A stretch of 6,649 nt of DNA, from assembly GCA_964365025.1 (NCBI GenBank), contig CAYIOJ010000046.1, positions 1-6,649 on the forward strand, in the 5' to 3' direction. The translations under genes were made by a program, and so were the position numbers. The notes under the pieces are model-generated. The model ran no database searches. It was given only the letters and a program-made list of their open reading frames with translations, and was not told the origin of the DNA. Of the stretch, positions 1 to 6,141 are shown one piece after another. Numbering within the stretch: the first letter of the stretch is position 1; each line of letters starts with the position of its first letter. The DNA is from UBA10003 sp964365025. Lineage in GTDB: Bacteria; Patescibacteriota; Patescibacteriia; Magasanikbacterales; UBA10003.

Positions 1-1
1 C

Positions 2-400
2 TTTATGTTTGACGCTTACCATTATGACAAGTCAAGGGAAAATGTTGTTTTGAAATTGCATTCAAAATTAGCACCAATTAAAATTGGAGTTTTTCCACTT
101 GTTTCAAATAAAGCAGAGCTTGTAAAGAAAGCAAGGGATGTTTATGATGAATTAAAACAAGAATGGACTTGCACTTTTGATATAAGTGGTTCGATTGGTA
201 GAAGATATGCAAGAGCTGATGAAACTGGAATTTATGCTTGTGTCACAATAGACCATGAAAGTTTGGAAGATGACAGCGCCACAATAAGAAGCAGAGACAC
301 AACAGAGCAGATAAGAGTTAAGATAAGGGATTTGAAGGAAATATTAAAAAAATTCTTAGAGGGAGAGAGGTTGGGGAAGTTGGGGGAAGTGGTGGAGTGA
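2..400 (+). CDS. glyS: Glycyl-tRNA synthetase, C-terminal part (5' end outside window)
   Basis: Class II aminoacyl-tRNA synthetase that charges tRNA-Gly with glycine in the cytoplasm. Only about 132 codons are present; the frame is open at the left edge, so the ATG at position 5 is an internal methionine. The visible part is the C-terminal anticodon-binding domain: a beta strand with VVLKLHSKLAPIKIGVFPLV, then AELVKKARDVYDELK, then the hallmark SGSIGRRYARADETG followed by ACVTID, and finally RDTTEQIRVKI. The RYARADE wording matches the archaeal/eukaryotic dimeric enzyme; bacterial homologues of this type usually read RYRRQDE. A short charged tail ends at TGA. The catalytic domain lies upstream of the window. 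It is a housekeeping gene and marks the left border of the accessory region. Confidence 0.95.
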   Translation, partial: FMFDAYHYDKSRENVVLKLHSKLAPIKIGVFPLVSNKAELVKKARDVYDELKQEWTCTFDISGSIGRRYARADETGIYACVTIDHESLEDDSATIRSRDTTEQIRVKIRDLKEILKKFLEGERLGKLGEVVE

Positions 401-409
401 AATATAAAA

Positions 410-444
410 ATAAAGGTAAACTGCGTTTAATAGTTGTTATGTTC
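410..444 (+). repeat. Intergenic repeat modules, left copy (inverted partner at 5846-5896)
   Basis: Three short blocks just after the glyS stop recur in inverted orientation and in the same order before the toxin-antitoxin genes. They are ATAAAGGT (410-417), TGCGTTTAAT (422-431) and GTTGTTATGTTC (433-444). The first two match their partners exactly and the third matches 11 of 12. Spacing differs between copies (4 versus 13 bases, then 1 versus 8 bases), so this is a diverged element rather than a recent duplication. The origin is unknown. Confidence 0.5.
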
Positions 445-447
445 AAT
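436..447 (+). repeat. 12-base direct repeat GTTATGTTCAAT, left copy
   Basis: An identical 12-base word lies at 5288-5299 in the same orientation, so the two copies enclose the helicase-nuclease gene and both of its inverted arms. The left copy abuts the left inverted arm, whereas the right copy lies 62 bases beyond the right arm. It could be a duplicated target, a site-specific recombination core, or part of a dispersed repeat. Identity stops at both ends of the 12 bases. Confidence 0.6.
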
Positions 448-521
448 AATTTTTAGTGGCTAAACGACTGATTGGGGGACATTTCTAAACGACTAACGAA
501 AACGAACGAGAGGGTGGGGCG
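447..521 (+). repeat. Segmented inverted repeat, left arm
   Basis: Three blocks here are perfect reverse complements of blocks in 5116-5225: TAATTTTTAGTGGCT (447-461, pairs with 5211-5225), GGGGGACATTTC (474-485, pairs with 5151-5162) and GGGTGGGGCG (512-521, pairs with 5116-5125). The order is conserved. The spacing between the second and third blocks is 26 bases here and 25 on the right, while the first spacer is 12 bases here and 48 on the right. The arm also holds CTAAACGACT twice (460-469 and 485-494), a 25-base period. It lies just upstream of the helicase-nuclease promoter. Confidence 0.75.
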
Positions 522-538
522 GACGAAAACAGATAATA

Positions 539-546
539 TTTATAAG
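539..546 (+). promoter_or_regulatory. Candidate TATA box for the helicase-nuclease gene
   Basis: TTTATAAG starts 40 bases before the ATG at 579. With usual archaeal spacing, transcription would start near 566-570 and leave a leader of about 10 bases. There is no Shine-Dalgarno sequence. A second AT-rich box at 555-560 (TATATT) would be too close to the ATG for normal spacing. The promoter lies just inside the left inverted arm, so the cassette would carry its own promoter. Confidence 0.5.
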
Positions 547-578
547 TATGTAGGTATATTTTCCTTATAGATATTAAA

Positions 579-3500
579 ATGGATACAAAAAAGATTGTGG
601 ATCAAAAACTTGAATATTGGAAGAAAAAACTTATTGATTTATCAAAAAGGAATAGTCTTGTTCGATATAGGTTCACTAAGTCCAAATCAATTAAAGTAAT
701 TAAACTGAACACCAAGCAAGCATTAGATGACCTTTATCATGAGCAAAACATAGTTTTTTTAAAAAATAATGCTGATAAAGCAAGAGATAGGCAATGGATA
801 GCATCAGAAGATGAAAAAACTGTAGAAAAGAAGTTTTACAATCTTTATAACAAAACACGAGAGAATTTTCAAGAATTGGGGCTCAATACTTGTTTTGTTA
901 GTATAGGGATTCTCAAATATAAAGAGACAGATTCTTCAGAGATATATTTGGAAGCACCTATATTTTTGTTCCCAGTTGAGATAGAGCGATTAAGGGGGGT
1001 ATTAAAAGAGATACATCAGTTTGAGATAAACTCTAACTCGGGAGAATTGCTATTAAATCCCGCTCTTAAGGAAAAATTATCCCATGAATTTAGAATAGAA
1101 TTAGACAATTTAAAAGAAGAGCAAGCATTATCTGATTATTTCAAGTATTTTTTGGAAAAAATTTCTGGAATGAAAGATTGGAAAGTAAGTGAAGATATCT
1201 ACATGGATATCTTTTCATATCAGAAGTATATTATGTATGAGAACCTAAATACTCACAAACAATTAGTCAAAGATAACATTCTAGTTAAAGCCTATGTAGG
1301 GGATAGAGATGCACTACAAGATGATATAGCAGAATTTCAACGTGAAGAATTTGATGATACAACTAGTGTAGATGTTCTACCAGCAGATTCATCTCAAAAA
1401 AGAGCTATTGAACTGGCAAAAGCAGGAGTCACATTTGTACTTCAAGGACCTCCAGGAACTGGAAAGAGCCAGACTATCGCAAATATAATCGGTGCATTGA
1501 TTGAGAAAAATAAGAAGGTTTTGTTTGTTAGCCAGAAGATGGCAGCATTAAATGTAGTCCAAAAAAGACTACAAGAAGTGGGTTTAGGGAGATATTGCCT
1601 AAATTTGCATACATATAAAGGAAATAAAAGGGAAGTTATTAATCAATTAATGACAGAATTATTAACATCTCCAAAAATATCAAGTCTTGTAGAGAGGTAT
1701 AGCTTTGAAGATTATTTACAAACACAAAAAGAAATAAACCAATATTATGAGTATTTGTGCCAAAAACATTCTCCATGGGATATATCAATTTATGAGGTAA
1801 GGGGTGAGTTAGCCCAACTTTATGATATTGAGATAATAGATAAACCCTTAAAAAATATGTTAAAACTAAATCACAAGGAATTCTTAATGTTGAAAAGCAA
1901 AATAGAAAGGCTTGACCATTATTTTCAAAATATCCAAGATCCCTTTAATCACTTATTTTTTAACTATAAAAAAGAAAAAAATACTACACTTGCAAGAAAT
2001 AAATTCAATAATGAACTTGGCGAATTAATATCTGAATTGAAGTTACTTAAAAAAGAATTAGACACCATACAAAAGAAAACTGATATAAAGTTTGATACAT
2101 TAAACAAATTGGGTCAATTAGCAAAAGTTGAGTCAGAACTCGGTAAAATAGATTCAAAAATTATTCCATCATGGATGATAACCAAAGATTTTAAAGAAAA
2201 AGAAATGGCCATTAACGGTCTTAATAAGATACATTCCGAAATACAAGAACTTGAAGCCAAATTTTCAGAAAACGTCAAAAAAGAGTTTTTAGAGAGGAGT
2301 ACAAAAGATTCTGAACACGTTTTTAAAAACACATCTTTCTTTAAAAGGCTCTTTAGCGTAGATTACAAGAAACACAAAAGCGAACTAAATAAACTATCAA
2401 AGAAACCACTAACACATAATGCTTGGATAAGTCTATTTGAGGAAAAATTTAGATATGCCGAAATAACGGAAAAATTAGAAGTAGAAATTCAAAAGAATAA
2501 AAAAATCTGCTCTTTTATTGGAGATTGTAAAGATAGGAAGACAATACAAGAATTATACCAGATTAACTCAAAACTTTCCCAAATAATTGATATCGCCAAC
2601 AATATAGATAATAATGGATATCAGTTAGTATCGTATATCATAGAAAGAAAACCAAAATTAGAAAAGAATATCAAATCTATTGAAGAGCATTCAAAACAAC
2701 TTAACGAATTTTTTGAAAAGGAAGTATTTTCTACAGATAAAGAAGTTAAAACGTTGTATGATATATCATTATTTACAGATAAAGAAGTTAATAATCTCAA
2801 TGACGTTTTGGCATTTAAAGAGGAAATCAGTTTAGTACAAGAAGAAATCAAAGAATTCATGAAAGAATATGTAAAATCAAATACTAAAGTAAAATTCTCT
2901 TTAATGTTATTAAAGTCTTATTACCTACAAATACTTGATAACTTGGCACAAACTAGTAAAAATGCCCCTAAACAGTTAATAGAGAAATTCAGAAATGAAG
3001 ACCTAAAAGTTAGAGATATTTGGCGTTATAAAATAATGAGCAGTATTGAAAATAATCAGCCTAAGGAGACTTATTCTGGTAGTGGTGCAAACGAGGTTCA
3101 TATTCTCAAAAGAGAGAATGAGAAAAAAAGAAGACTTAAACCGATAAGGGACCTCTTACAGGAGATACCTAATTTAGCTTTTGTTCTTAAACCTTGCTTT
3201 ATGATGAGTCCGCTCACAGTAAGCCAATATATTGATCCTAATTTGATTAAATTTGATGTTGTTATTTTTGATGAAGCATCACAAGTAATGCCTGAAGATG
3301 CAGTTCCTTGTCTAATAAGAGCCAAACAAGCGATTATAATGGGGGATACACAACAACTACCACCTACATCATTTTTCTTAAGTCAAGATGATTATGAAGT
3401 AGAAGAAGAAATAGAAGATCTCGAGAGTTTCTTAAGTGAAGCCAGCACAAAATTTAGAACAAAATCCCTTGATTGGCACTACAGAAGCAAAAATGAAAAC

Positions 3501-5099
3501 CTTATAGCATTTTCCAACAGATTTTTTTATGAAAATAGGCTCATAACATTTCCCAATGCAAAAATTAATGACAAATCTGGGTTAGATTTTGTTTATGTAA
3601 CAAAAGGCATTTACGACAGGGGAAAATCAAGAAAGAATACAGAAGAAGCAAAAGTAGTTGTAGAAACATATAGAAAGTTAAGAAAACAATACCCCAAGGA
3701 TTCCATTGGGATAGTGGCATTTAGTATACAACAAGAAAGTGCTATAAGAGATGCATTTCAAGTTGCAGGAGTTATCGTCGAAGAAACTGTTGATCCTCAA
3801 AATGAGGGCTTGTTCATAAAAAATCTGGAAACAGTACAGGGAGATGAGAGAGACATGATAATCCTAAGTGTAGGTTACGGAAAAGATTCTAGCGGAAAAT
3901 TAAGCTATAATTTTGGACCGCTAAACAGAGAAAGTGGGTATAAAAGGTTAAATGTTGCAATAACAAGGTCTAGGTTTAAGACCGTAGTAATAGCTTCAAT
4001 ACTTCCAGAAGAGTTAGATACTGATAAACTGAGTGCACAGGGCTTAAGACATCTTAAAAATTATTTAGATTATGCAAAAAATAAAGACTTCACAAAATTT
4101 GTGATGACAGAAGGAATCCAGTTTGACTCTACATTTGAAGAATCAGTATACGAGGCACTAATAGAAAAAGGATTACAAGTAAGCACACAAGTCGGATGCT
4201 CTGGATATAAGTTAGATATAGCAATTAAACATCCACAAAAACTAGGCGAATATATCTTAGGGATAGAATGTGATGGGGCACAGTACCACTCATCAAAATA
4301 TGCAAGGGACAGGGATAAAATAAGGCAGTTAATTCTAGAATCTCTGGGATGGAATATTCATAGGATATGGTCTGAAGACTGGTTAAGCAATAGAGATTAT
4401 GAATTAGAAAAAATCAAGAATAAAATTCAAGCAATTTCAAAACAAAAAAGTCTAATGACAATCAATAAAATAGAGCAATTTTCAAAAATAGAAGAGGTAA
4501 ACGATTTTAAAGAAGTAACCCTAAAATCAAAATATAAAAAATATGAAACTTGTGAGCTACCACAGAAAAATATAACTCTACAATTTAACAGTTATGGAGA
4601 CCTAAATAGTTATTATCACTCAAACGATCTTAAGCAAAGACTATTAAAAGTAATAGAAGCAGAAGGTCCAATAGAGAAAGAGCTTCTCTTCAAAAGGGTT
4701 CTTGATAGTGTTGGTATACAAAAACTAGGAAATCGCATAGAAAACTTATTTGAAGGATTCCTCAATGAACTAAAAGAGGATAAAGGTATCTATATCAATC
4801 AAAATACCGTTGCTCTAAATAAAATTAATGTGATATCTCCCGTGAGAATTTCTACAGAAGAACAAAGACCTTTTGTTTTAATCCCAAAAGAGGAATTAGG
4901 ATCGGCTATAGTCGATATTCTCAAAACTCATTTTAGCATTAGTAAGGATGCTTTAATAATGGATATTGCAAGAGAAATTTATAATAATCAAAGAACTGGC
5001 AACAAAATAGGAGCGAAGATGGGAATTACTATTAAGTATCTCTTAGCAAACAAATTTATTGAAGAAAAAAACGAAAAAGTGCAGTTAATAAAAAAATAG
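579..5099 (+). CDS. Hhe-like anti-phage protein: DUF4011, SF1 helicase, Vsr/DUF559-like nuclease, DUF3320
   Basis: Predicted single-protein defence system that should move on nucleic acid with ATP and cut it with a C-terminal nuclease. Residues about 8-45 (LEYWKKKLIDLSKRNSLVRYR) match the start of DUF4011. Helicase motifs are complete: Q273, Walker A GPPGTGKS 290-297, Walker B DEAS 898-901, GDTQQLPP 922-929, WHYRS 966-970, QGDERD 1087-1092 and NVAITRSR 1125-1132. About 600 residues separate motifs I and II; most of this is lysine/glutamate-rich and probably coiled coil (about 430-860). A PD-(D/E)XK domain spans about 1180-1270: E1187/E1188, D1213, E1230-C-D1232-G, H1237, then LGWNIHRIWSEDW. 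A DUF3320-like segment follows (EGPIEKELL from 1362) and a possible winged helix closes the protein (about 1430-1506). The start follows an in-frame TAA at 543. The gene is monocistronic and looks more AT-rich than its neighbours. Domain assignment is by motif recognition; phage defence is inferred from the family. Confidence 0.88.
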   Translation: MDTKKIVDQKLEYWKKKLIDLSKRNSLVRYRFTKSKSIKVIKLNTKQALDDLYHEQNIVFLKNNADKARDRQWIASEDEKTVEKKFYNLYNKTRENFQELGLNTCFVSIGILKYKETDSSEIYLEAPIFLFPVEIERLRGVLKEIHQFEINSNSGELLLNPALKEKLSHEFRIELDNLKEEQALSDYFKYFLEKISGMKDWKVSEDIYMDIFSYQKYIMYENLNTHKQLVKDNILVKAYVGDRDALQDDIAEFQREEFDDTTSVDVLPADSSQKRAIELAKAGVTFVLQGPPGTGKSQTIANIIGALIEKNKKVLFVSQKMAALNVVQKRLQEVGLGRYCLNLHTYKGNKREVINQLMTELLTSPKISSLVERYSFEDYLQTQKEINQYYEYLCQKHSPWDISIYEVRGELAQLYDIEIIDKPLKNMLKLNHKEFLMLKSKIERLDHYFQNIQDPFNHLFFNYKKEKNTTLARNKFNNELGELISELKLLKKELDTIQKKTDIKFDTLNKLGQLAKVESELGKIDSKIIPSWMITKDFKEKEMAINGLNKIHSEIQELEAKFSENVKKEFLERSTKDSEHVFKNTSFFKRLFSVDYKKHKSELNKLSKKPLTHNAWISLFEEKFRYAEITEKLEVEIQKNKKICSFIGDCKDRKTIQELYQINSKLSQIIDIANNIDNNGYQLVSYIIERKPKLEKNIKSIEEHSKQLNEFFEKEVFSTDKEVKTLYDISLFTDKEVNNLNDVLAFKEEISLVQEEIKEFMKEYVKSNTKVKFSLMLLKSYYLQILDNLAQTSKNAPKQLIEKFRNEDLKVRDIWRYKIMSSIENNQPKETYSGSGANEVHILKRENEKKRRLKPIRDLLQEIPNLAFVLKPCFMMSPLTVSQYIDPNLIKFDVVIFDEASQVMPEDAVPCLIRAKQAIIMGDTQQLPPTSFFLSQDDYEVEEEIEDLESFLSEASTKFRTKSLDWHYRSKNENLIAFSNRFFYENRLITFPNAKINDKSGLDFVYVTKGIYDRGKSRKNTEEAKVVVETYRKLRKQYPKDSIGIVAFSIQQESAIRDAFQVAGVIVEETVDPQNEGLFIKNLETVQGDERDMIILSVGYGKDSSGKLSYNFGPLNRESGYKRLNVAITRSRFKTVVIASILPEELDTDKLSAQGLRHLKNYLDYAKNKDFTKFVMTEGIQFDSTFEESVYEALIEKGLQVSTQVGCSGYKLDIAIKHPQKLGEYILGIECDGAQYHSSKYARDRDKIRQLILESLGWNIHRIWSEDWLSNRDYELEKIKNKIQAISKQKSLMTINKIEQFSKIEEVNDFKEVTLKSKYKKYETCELPQKNITLQFNSYGDLNSYYHSNDLKQRLLKVIEAEGPIEKELLFKRVLDSVGIQKLGNRIENLFEGFLNELKEDKGIYINQNTVALNKINVISPVRISTEEQRPFVLIPKEELGSAIVDILKTHFSISKDALIMDIAREIYNNQRTGNKIGAKMGITIKYLLANKFIEEKNEKVQLIKK

Positions 5100-5115
5100 A
5101 AAACATTAAAATTAA

Positions 5116-5225
5116 CGCCCCACCCCTAACGAACGAAACTACTAAACACCGAAATGTCCCCCCTTGACGATTATTCTTTATTGCTCACTTTGTTCGCTAG
5201 ATAGAACACAAGCCACTAAAAATTA
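5116..5225 (-). repeat. Segmented inverted repeat, right arm
   Basis: This is the reverse-complement partner of 447-521, beginning 16 bases after the helicase-nuclease stop codon. Blocks are 5116-5125, 5151-5162 and 5211-5225, matching 10, 12 and 15 bases without mismatch. The outer spacer is longer here by 36 bases. AACGAACGA (5129-5137) is instead in the same orientation as its copy at 501-509. No coding potential is convincing here. Confidence 0.75.
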
Positions 5226-5239
5226 CTTTTCGGTCGAAA

Positions 5240-5265
5240 TTTTCCCGAACTTCGTAGCGGGAAAA
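5240..5265 (+). other. Stem-loop, 8 base pairs with a 10-base loop
   Basis: TTTTCCCG (5240-5247) pairs perfectly with CGGGAAAA (5258-5265). It lies about 140 bases after the helicase-nuclease stop, too far for a simple terminator of that gene and with no T-tract behind it. It may be a structured part of a recombination site or of a non-coding transcript. It directly precedes a second palindrome and the right direct repeat. Confidence 0.5.
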
Positions 5266-5266
5266 G

Positions 5267-5290
5267 AACTTAACAAGAATTCTATAAGTT
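5267..5290 (+). repeat. Imperfect palindrome overlapping the right direct repeat
   Basis: AACTTA (5267-5272) pairs with TAAGTT (5285-5290), with AGAATTCT in the middle offset by unpaired bases. Its right arm runs into GTTATGTTCAAT at 5288. Paired structure ending at a GTT core loosely resembles integron attC ends, where ACTTAAC would fit RYYYAAC and GTTATGT fits GTTRRRY with one mismatch. The pair is only about 20 bases apart, which is short for attC. Confidence 0.4.
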
Positions 5291-5299
5291 ATGTTCAAT
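5288..5299 (+). repeat. 12-base direct repeat GTTATGTTCAAT, right copy
   Basis: This is identical to 436-447. It is followed by AATTGTCGGCA (5297-5307), whose near-identical inverted copy (10 of 11) is at 5779-5789. If the two 12-base words were joined by excision, the segment lost would be 4852 bases carrying only the helicase-nuclease gene and its arms. Confidence 0.6.
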
Positions 5300-5340
5300 T
5301 GTCGGCAGTCGGCTCGCTATATTTAGGTTTGGGCGATAAA

Positions 5341-5348
5341 TTTAAATT
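5341..5348 (+). promoter_or_regulatory. TATA box for the 123-residue protein
   Basis: TTTAAATT, within the palindrome AATTTAAATT (5339-5348), starts 29 bases before the ATG at 5370. That spacing puts the transcript start at or within a few bases of the ATG, so the message is probably leaderless. The 30 bases before the ATG contain no Shine-Dalgarno sequence. Confidence 0.6.
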
Positions 5349-5369
5349 CTAACATTATTTACTCTATTT

Positions 5370-5741
5370 ATGCAATACGATATTCCACTCCCAAGAGAAG
5401 TTGTGGGAACTGAGTTGATTGAAGCACTTAAAAGAGTTGCTTCTAGAAATGGATGGGAGTATGAAGATGATGTAATTGCTCTTTCTGTTTATCCTATTTC
5501 CGGTTCAGTTGATGTAGCACCTAAGACCTTGGATGTTGCTATAGATCCCAACCAGAGAATGTTAGGCATATTTCGTGATATTGGTAAAATTGAATTAAGA
5601 GTTGATTTAGATGAAAAATATTTAGCAATTATCGTAAATCCTGCACGTCCTAGACATGTGGATGGAATACAGGGTGTGGATAGAGTAACTAAAACAACTT
5701 TAGAAACATTTGTAAAATCATTATATCAGGAACTCAGGTAA
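5370..5741 (+). CDS. Uncharacterised 123-residue protein
   Basis: I do not recognise this family. It is a soluble, mixed alpha/beta protein with no signal peptide or membrane segment. An N-terminal helix (VGTELIEALKRVASRNGWEYE) is followed by beta-rich stretches (DVIALSVYPISG, TLDVAIDP, MLGIFRDIGKIELRVDLDEKYLAIIVNPA) and a C-terminal helix (TKTTLETFVKSLYQELR). No catalytic motif stands out. Reality as a gene is supported by a well-placed TATA box, a start consistent with leaderless translation, a balanced protein-like composition and a T-tract directly after the stop. It stands alone between two repeat-rich stretches, downstream of the helicase-nuclease gene and upstream of the toxin-antitoxin pair. 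It could be a passenger of the accessory region or a resident gene. A role in defence would be a guess. Confidence 0.8.
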   Translation: MQYDIPLPREVVGTELIEALKRVASRNGWEYEDDVIALSVYPISGSVDVAPKTLDVAIDPNQRMLGIFRDIGKIELRVDLDEKYLAIIVNPARPRHVDGIQGVDRVTKTTLETFVKSLYQELR

Positions 5742-5771
5742 TTTTTCATTCTTCGCCGACCCCCATTTTTT
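5742..5771 (+). terminator. T-tract terminator of the 123-residue gene
   Basis: TTTTT follows the TAA stop immediately (5742-5746) and TTTTTT lies at 5766-5771. Archaeal RNA polymerase terminates at such runs without needing a hairpin. No other gene on this strand needs them here. Confidence 0.5.
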
Positions 5772-5778
5772 ACTCTTG

Positions 5779-5789
5779 TGCTGACAATT
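5779..5789 (-). repeat. Inverted copy of AATTGTCRGCA
   Basis: The reverse strand reads AATTGTCAGCA, matching AATTGTCGGCA at 5297-5307 in 10 of 11 bases. It is part of the group of modules shared by the non-coding stretches. An adjacent, overlapping word, AGCACAAGA on the reverse strand (5774-5782), recurs on the plus strand at 6636-6644. Confidence 0.35.
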
Positions 5790-5826
5790 TTGAGTTTTTC
5801 TTTCAGAACGCTGCACTAAAACTCAA
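5790..5826 (+). other. Stem-loop with a perfect 9-base stem
   Basis: TTGAGTTTT (5790-5798) pairs with AAAACTCAA (5818-5826) around a 19-base loop. It lies in the 181-base gap before the toxin-antitoxin genes and has no T-tract on its 3' side on the plus strand. It may be structural DNA within the repeat modules, or a terminator for transcription arriving from either side. Confidence 0.4.
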
Positions 5827-5845
5827 CCCTTCCAAGTATTCATGG

Positions 5846-5896
5846 GAATATAACAACCGGCATACATTAAACGCAATTCAAAACCACAACCTTTAT
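5846..5896 (-). repeat. Intergenic repeat modules, right copy (inverted)
   Basis: Read on the minus strand this gives ATAAAGGT (5889-5896), TGCGTTTAAT (5866-5875) and GTTGTTATATTC (5846-5857), the order found on the plus strand at 410-444. The first block overlaps the toxin-antitoxin TATA box, so that block may match partly because of promoter composition. The other two are better evidence of common origin. Confidence 0.5.
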
Positions 5897-5899
5897 ATA
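5892..5899 (+). promoter_or_regulatory. TATA box of the toxin-antitoxin operon
   Basis: TTTATATA starts 31 bases before the antitoxin ATG at 5923, the spacing expected for a leaderless archaeal transcript. No Shine-Dalgarno sequence precedes the ATG. Confidence 0.7.
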
Positions 5900-5918
5900 C
5901 TATAGCCACTTATATACT
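5893..5918 (+). promoter_or_regulatory. Candidate antitoxin operator: two direct 9-base repeats
   Basis: TTATATACT occurs at 5893-5901 and 5910-5918, a 17-base period. The first copy overlaps the TATA box and the second ends four bases before the ATG. Ribbon-helix-helix antitoxins commonly bind short repeats at their own promoter, so binding here would block both TBP and transcription start. The boxes are AT-rich, so chance similarity is possible. Confidence 0.45.
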
Positions 5919-5922
5919 TACT

Positions 5923-6141
5923 ATGGCAACTACAATACAGATAAGTGAGAAGCTGTTAAAAGAGCTGAAGCAGAGAAAGCTTTACGAAAAGGAAAGCTAC
6001 GAGGAGATGATATGGAACTTGATTGAGGACTCTATGGAATTAAATGAACAAACCAAGAAAGAGATTGAAATTTCAAGGAAGGAGATAAAAGAAGGCAAAG
6101 TCCACACTCTTGAATCTGTCAAAAAGAGGCTGGGTCTTTAA
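5923..6141 (+). CDS. Ribbon-helix-helix antitoxin
   Basis: A 72-residue antitoxin, first gene of the pair. The N-terminus (MATTIQISEKLLKELKQRKLYEKE) has the beta strand followed by a helix, with a second helix (SYEEMIWNLIEDSMELNEQ), typical of a ribbon-helix-helix DNA-binding dimer. The charged C-terminal tail (ISRKEIKEGKVHTLESVKKRLGL) is the part that in this class wraps and inhibits the toxin. It is common in archaeal pairs with RelE- or PIN-type toxins; here the partner is RelE-like. It probably represses its own leaderless promoter through the repeats just upstream. Its stop codon abuts the toxin start codon with no gap, which suggests coupled translation. Confidence 0.88.
   Translation: MATTIQISEKLLKELKQRKLYEKESYEEMIWNLIEDSMELNEQTKKEIEISRKEIKEGKVHTLESVKKRLGL

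Noticed and set aside
2114..3325. Three minus-strand open frames of 72-79 codons (2114-2332, 2621-2860, 3098-3325)
   Set aside because: They are shadows of the large plus-strand gene: serine/leucine-rich translations opposite lysine/glutamate codons, with no promoters of their own.
447..5225. Classical insertion sequence with terminal inverted repeats
   Set aside because: No transposase is encoded, and no equal-length duplication abuts both outer ends of the arms: the 12-base repeat touches the left arm but lies 62 bases beyond the right arm.
400..5300. Standard integron cassette array
   Set aside because: No integron integrase is visible, no attC-sized structure precedes the left GTTATGT, and the core has one mismatch to GTTRRRY. 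It is kept only as a hypothesis under the direct repeat finding.
5164..5352. Plus-strand open frame of 62 codons after the helicase-nuclease gene
   Set aside because: It begins inside the right inverted arm, runs through both hairpins and the direct repeat, has no promoter at the right distance and no recognisable protein features.
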